Origin: Nematostella vectensis
Lineage: Eukaryota; Cnidaria; Anthozoa; Actiniaria; Edwardsiidae
Direction: 5' to 3'
Length of the DNA stretch: 64,000 nucleotides
NCBI RefSeq assembly: GCF_932526225.1
Contig: NC_064042.1
Coordinates: 6,627,540-6,691,539, forward strand
Below, in pieces: positions 60,139-64,000 of the stretch. The notes beneath the pieces were generated by a model. It was not told the DNA's origin and made no database searches. It saw only the letters and a list, made by a program, of their open reading frames with translations. Both the position numbers and the translations under genes were made by a program. Positions within the stretch are counted from its first letter, which is position 1; every line of letters begins with the position of its first letter.

Positions 60139-61149
60139 TTGAGAGAAAAAGAACAAAAAAATAGGGTGCCTAAATATGTTGGAGCCTGAAAGCAAAGTTT
60201 TATAATCAGACGTCTTATAAACTGACTTCTGTTTAATCACAATATGCATTTGATTCTTATAAAATTTCAAATCATCCAAACTTGTATGTATATTAGAAAA
60301 GTGGAGGCAAGCCTCTGCCCTTCACAAAACACTCCCACAATTTTACTCCACTGCATTATTGTCTGGTGATGAAGCTCTATCATGCTCGAGAGTCCAGTCG
60401 TTGACAGCTGGGTCCCCGATCATGAATTCAGCTGTCTAATGTAGTTGCATATGATCCACTCGTTATTATTCATATTTTTTTTTCAGAATGCATTAAAGCT
60501 ATTTATCAAATGTTTGCTTGAAATACGTCTTGTTCTTTGAGTCGTCTGTCCCATTTGAGTCAGGTTGGTCATGGGCTCGCAGCAAATGCAATTGGCTTTG
60601 TTGCAAAGTGGTATACTGTCGAACCGCCCCACTCGTGATACCTGGCAGAATAGGTTTTCGCGGATACATAAAAAAAGACTCGGGGTAACCCTGCCCATGC
60701 TTTTAATTGCGATAGAGGCCTTGTGCAGTATTGCTGGTGAGACGATGGCGCAGTTTAAACACCGTGTGGGAGGTGTTGGCGAAATTGAGTTTAAATTATT
60801 ATACAATGCCTGGAATAGGAATAGTTTTTTTTAATCTTGCTCGGATCAAGGCCAGCAAACATTGTGGTTGTATTGTGTGTGCGTATACCCGGCTTAAAAT
60901 GGTGAGCTTATTCTCAGTACTTCACTTTTTTCCTTTAGAATTCTTCATTGCTCTCGGACGTTCCTTTATCTTATTTTCAATCTTTAATGTTGTAGTAAAG
61001 GTTATATCTGAATTGAAATAAAAAAAATACAATTTAAAAAAACCGAAAAGGGGAGCGAGGGTGAACAAGGACTATGGCCTCGGTCGAAAAATAGAGAACT
61101 GGGGCGGGAAAAGAGGAGCAAGAAATGTGGCAATGACCGAAAACCAAAA
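60139..61149. other. Downstream of Maelstrom; no gene seen
   Basis: An open stretch at 60565-60834 on the plus strand has no recognisable domain and I do not call it a gene. Confidence 0.5.
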
Positions 61150-61860
61150 ACGGGGGTTATCAAAGGGGAGCCAGGAATACGTACTGGGCCGAACGGGGGT
61201 TATCAAAGGGGAGCCAGGAATACGTACTGGGCCGAACGGGGGTTATCAAAGGGGAGCCAGGAATATGCACTGGGACGAACAACAGAGTACAAGGTGAGCA
61301 AGGAATAAGGACTACTTGGTCAAACAACGGAGAACGGGGGCTATCAAAGGGTAGTAAGGGTGAGCAAGGAATAAGGACTACTTGGTCAAACAACGGAGAA
61401 CGGGGGATATCAAAGAGTAGTAAGGGTGAGCAAGGAATAAGGACTACTTGGTCAAACAACGGAGAACGGGGGTTATCAAAGGGGAGCCAGGAATATGCAC
61501 TGGGACGAACAACAGAGTACAAGGTGAGCAAGGAATAAGGACTACTTGGTCAAACAACGGAGAACGGGGGCTATCAAAGGGTAGTAAGTTTGAGCAAGGA
61601 ATAAGGACTACTTGGTCAAACAACGGAGAACGGGGGATATCAAAGAGTAGTAAGGGTGAGCAAGGAATAAGGACTACTTGGTCAAACAACGGAGAACGGG
61701 GGTTATCAAAGGGTAGTAAGGGTGAGCAAGGAATAAGGACTACTTGGTCAAACAACGGAGAACGGGGGTTATCAGAGGGTAGTAAGGGTGAGCAAGGGAA
61801 ACTTGACCGTTTAACGAAGGACAGTGGGGAGCAAAGAGAAGCAAGGAATAAGGACTTGAC
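61150..61860. repeat. Minisatellite, 66-bp and ~42-bp related units
   Basis: The main unit contains GTGAGCAAGGAATAAGGACT, ACTTGGTCAAACAACGGAG and ATCAAAGGGTAGTAAGG. A shorter variant (GGGGAGCCAGGAATACGTAC, GGGCCGAACGGGGGTTATC) is found three times at the left. Strong purine bias on the plus strand. Open frames on both strands follow from the unit length being divisible by 3. Confidence 0.93.
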
Positions 61861-63738
61861 CGAAAAACTGTAAAAAGGGGTGAGCATGGAATATGAAATT
61901 GTAACTGGTTATAATTTAAATAAAATCGAACCCCGTCCAGATCAAAAATGAGAAAAAATAGACCATACTTACAGACATGCGCTGAAACAGAGAGTATGGC
62001 AGCATAAAGCTTTACGGCTAGGCTGGAGATTTCGACCCCAGCACCGCTATCTAGCGATCTGTACAACACAAAGGAACCTGAGGTACCCGCGCATTAATGG
62101 GGAGGCAACAACCAGGATCCCAGCCCTGTCTTAGTCGGTTTCGCCACGCACTGAGATGTCCACTAAAAAATATCGGGGTATTTTTAACGCTTGCGTCTCT
62201 TGGGAAAAGGTGAGTTATTTAGTGATGTCGTCATCATGTGCAGAACAGTACGACCAAGGTCTACATCGCTGCCTTTAGCCTTTTTATTTTTTTGTCCAGT
62301 CACGCACGTGGATATGACATTTTTTGTGCACAGAACAACAAAAGAAATCGATATTGCAGCCGTCCGCTTTGCTTCGCGGATGGTCTTCCTGTGGTTTGTA
62401 ATGTTATGTCATCCTTACTCAGCAATATTTCTGTACAGCGGCTACACACGTGGTGTACTTTATTACAGCATAGAAAGCTGACAGTGTTTAGACGTTAAAA
62501 TATTTTTAATAAACAGTAGAATACAGAAGATATGGGTATTATTACCTTACTAGCGGATCGGAGAGGACTGCATGCGATTTTATCAAACGTAAGTAAATGC
62601 GTTCATAAAAAAAATCATTGAAGATGTTGCTCTGAACCACTTGGGAAGTCGTTCTAAACGCTTCTTCTAACTAAACCTATTAGATTTGATCGGATTTAAT
62701 TTTGCTTAACAGGCACAAAGAATTGTTGGTTGCAGATTTGTTTCATCATCAATTATTGTAAGTAATATTCGAAGAGCTGTATGCATGGGTCCTGAATTAC
62801 TCGAACTTACAAATCAAACTCCACACACTGTCAAATCTCTATCATGCCTCCAAACAACATAACCATATGTTAATGCCCAATTTGTTAAATAGGTAATAAT
62901 TAAACACCAGGAAGAATGGATTACTTCAAAACCTTTATCACATATTACATATTTCAAGCTACAAGGCCTAAGGTTCTAGCTAGGATGTGGGTTTCCCAAA
63001 GACCAAATATAATATATTCGGTTAATAAACATATTTGGAGGGAATTGAACAAGGATTTTAGGCGTTAAAAGGCTATCTTTAATTTCAGAGCAAAACCACA
63101 GGGTACCCAAGTCTTAGTCCACAGAAACAGTTTGCTGTATGTAACACTGTTATGTCCATATAATAGATCCCACGTGTGTCAGTGGTAGTTTTTTTTCACA
63201 ATCTTTTATTCTCATTTGGGCACTATTCTAGCAGAGCCCTAGTGGAGCTCCATAATTTAGAAAAGGTGTATGCTATACAGATGCGCCCCTCACCTCTCTG
63301 ATTGGTTGAAAAAAACTTGGTGCAAAGTGGGAACATGAGTACATGTCTGGGTTACAATAGAGAAAGGAAGAGGGGACATTGAGTTGAAGCAAATTTGCCC
63401 ATGAAATATACTCAAGAATTAAAGCACTTTCAATTAAGTTTTCGAATCTGCTCTGTCCCTCAAGTCCAGTCATTCCATGTTATGACCAGAAAAACAGTGT
63501 ATTTCTTCATCTAAACACACACTTTATATTATAGCAGCATTGAAATGGAGTCATTAAAACTCCTGTTAGAAAAAACAGATATTTGGCAAGACCTTTTTTT
63601 CAAGTAAGCTTTTTTTCAACATGATAATATTTTGGTACTTAATGATTTTCGTAAAGTGACAGGTCCTTTTTTGTGATTCAGAAAAAACAGAAAAGAATAA
63701 AGATTGCATCTACTTATACTAATATATGTACTATGGAC
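61861..63738. other. No gene seen
   Basis: On the minus strand near 62040, GGGGTCGAAATCTCC resembles a tRNA B box, but I find no matching A box and no cloverleaf. The rest is AT-rich with no coding signal. Confidence 0.5.
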
Positions 63739-63898
63739 AGGGGCATAGCCAGGGGGGTGGCCAGGGGGGCCTTCTTCTTCTTCTTCCTTTTAGCAGCCAA
63801 AAATACAGTCAATGTATGAGACATTATCTAAAATACAGAAAAAGTGCCTTTAAAGGACCTTTTAGGCACCCTCCTGTTAAAAATCCTGGCTACACATG
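63739..63898. mobile_element. Possible small hAT-like element
   Basis: CAGGGGCATAGCCAGGGGGG at the left and AAAAATCCTGGCTACACATG at the right are inverted over GTAGCCAGG-like cores. Ends of this type are common in animal hAT-derived repeats. A CTT-rich run lies inside. Confidence 0.4.
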
Positions 63899-64000
63899 TT
63901 TTTCTTCCAGGAATCACTGTTGTATATACAGTAGGCTTGAAGAATACCATTTTAATCCAATGTATGAAGAAATCACTGCTGCAATTTCCATACAAAATAA

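Noticed and set aside
60565-60834. 89-codon open frame after Maelstrom
   Set aside because: No recognisable domain, no repeat of the frame in another copy, and average composition; likely chance.
61160-61887. Long open frames on both strands over the 66-bp minisatellite
   Set aside because: Open on both strands because of the repeat length; no domain and no start context.
61990-62070. Possible tRNA on the minus strand because of GGGGTCGAAATCTCC
   Set aside because: No A box or cloverleaf can be drawn at the right distance.

Overview
The window reads as nuclear DNA of an anthozoan (hexacoral) cnidarian, a sea anemone or stony coral; I cannot name the species. The reasons are AT-rich sequence, intron-rich animal genes with GT-AG splice sites, a germline Maelstrom gene, a PAN/EGF/D8C secreted-protein family, and the mix of transposons (L1/Tx1-like LINE, BEL/Pao, Penelope-like element, many small inverted-repeat elements).

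Layout. (1) About 1.14-20.7 kb and 21.2-40.2 kb are two diverged tandem copies of one ~19 kb unit. Each holds an intronless class A GPCR on the minus strand, then a plus-strand gene for a secreted protein built as signal peptide - PAN/apple - short Cys-rich exon - EGF repeats - D8C domain. Gene A (9646-19506) has 3+1 EGF exons and gene B (30662-39124) has 8+1. I could assemble both across all introns with matching phases (422 and 628 codons). The units differ mainly by mobile-element insertions: a hAT-like element that rewrites the C-terminus of GPCR copy 1, ~5.8 kb of elements inside gene A, a 5.3 kb LINE upstream of gene B, and a LINE fragment downstream of gene B. A minisatellite lies between the units.

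(2) 42.8-60.0 kb holds two housekeeping/germline genes head to head: RRP1/Nop52 (minus, 12 exons, 562 codons; ribosomal RNA processing) and Maelstrom (plus, 11 exons, 598 codons; HMG box plus MAEL domain; piRNA pathway). Their start codons are 293 bp apart. Both genes carry small DNA transposons in their introns. Maelstrom has a 10 x 60 bp array in which every unit repeats the end of exon 6 and its 5' splice site.

(3) 60.0-64.0 kb is mostly non-coding, with a 66-bp-unit minisatellite.

The strongest unusual observations are the Maelstrom splice-donor array, the element that landed on the RRP1 exon 9 splice donor, EGF-exon expansion between the duplicated genes, and the insertion that replaced a GPCR tail with an empty site preserved in the sister copy. 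All gene models come from reading splice sites and frames by eye; no database search or transcript evidence was available.
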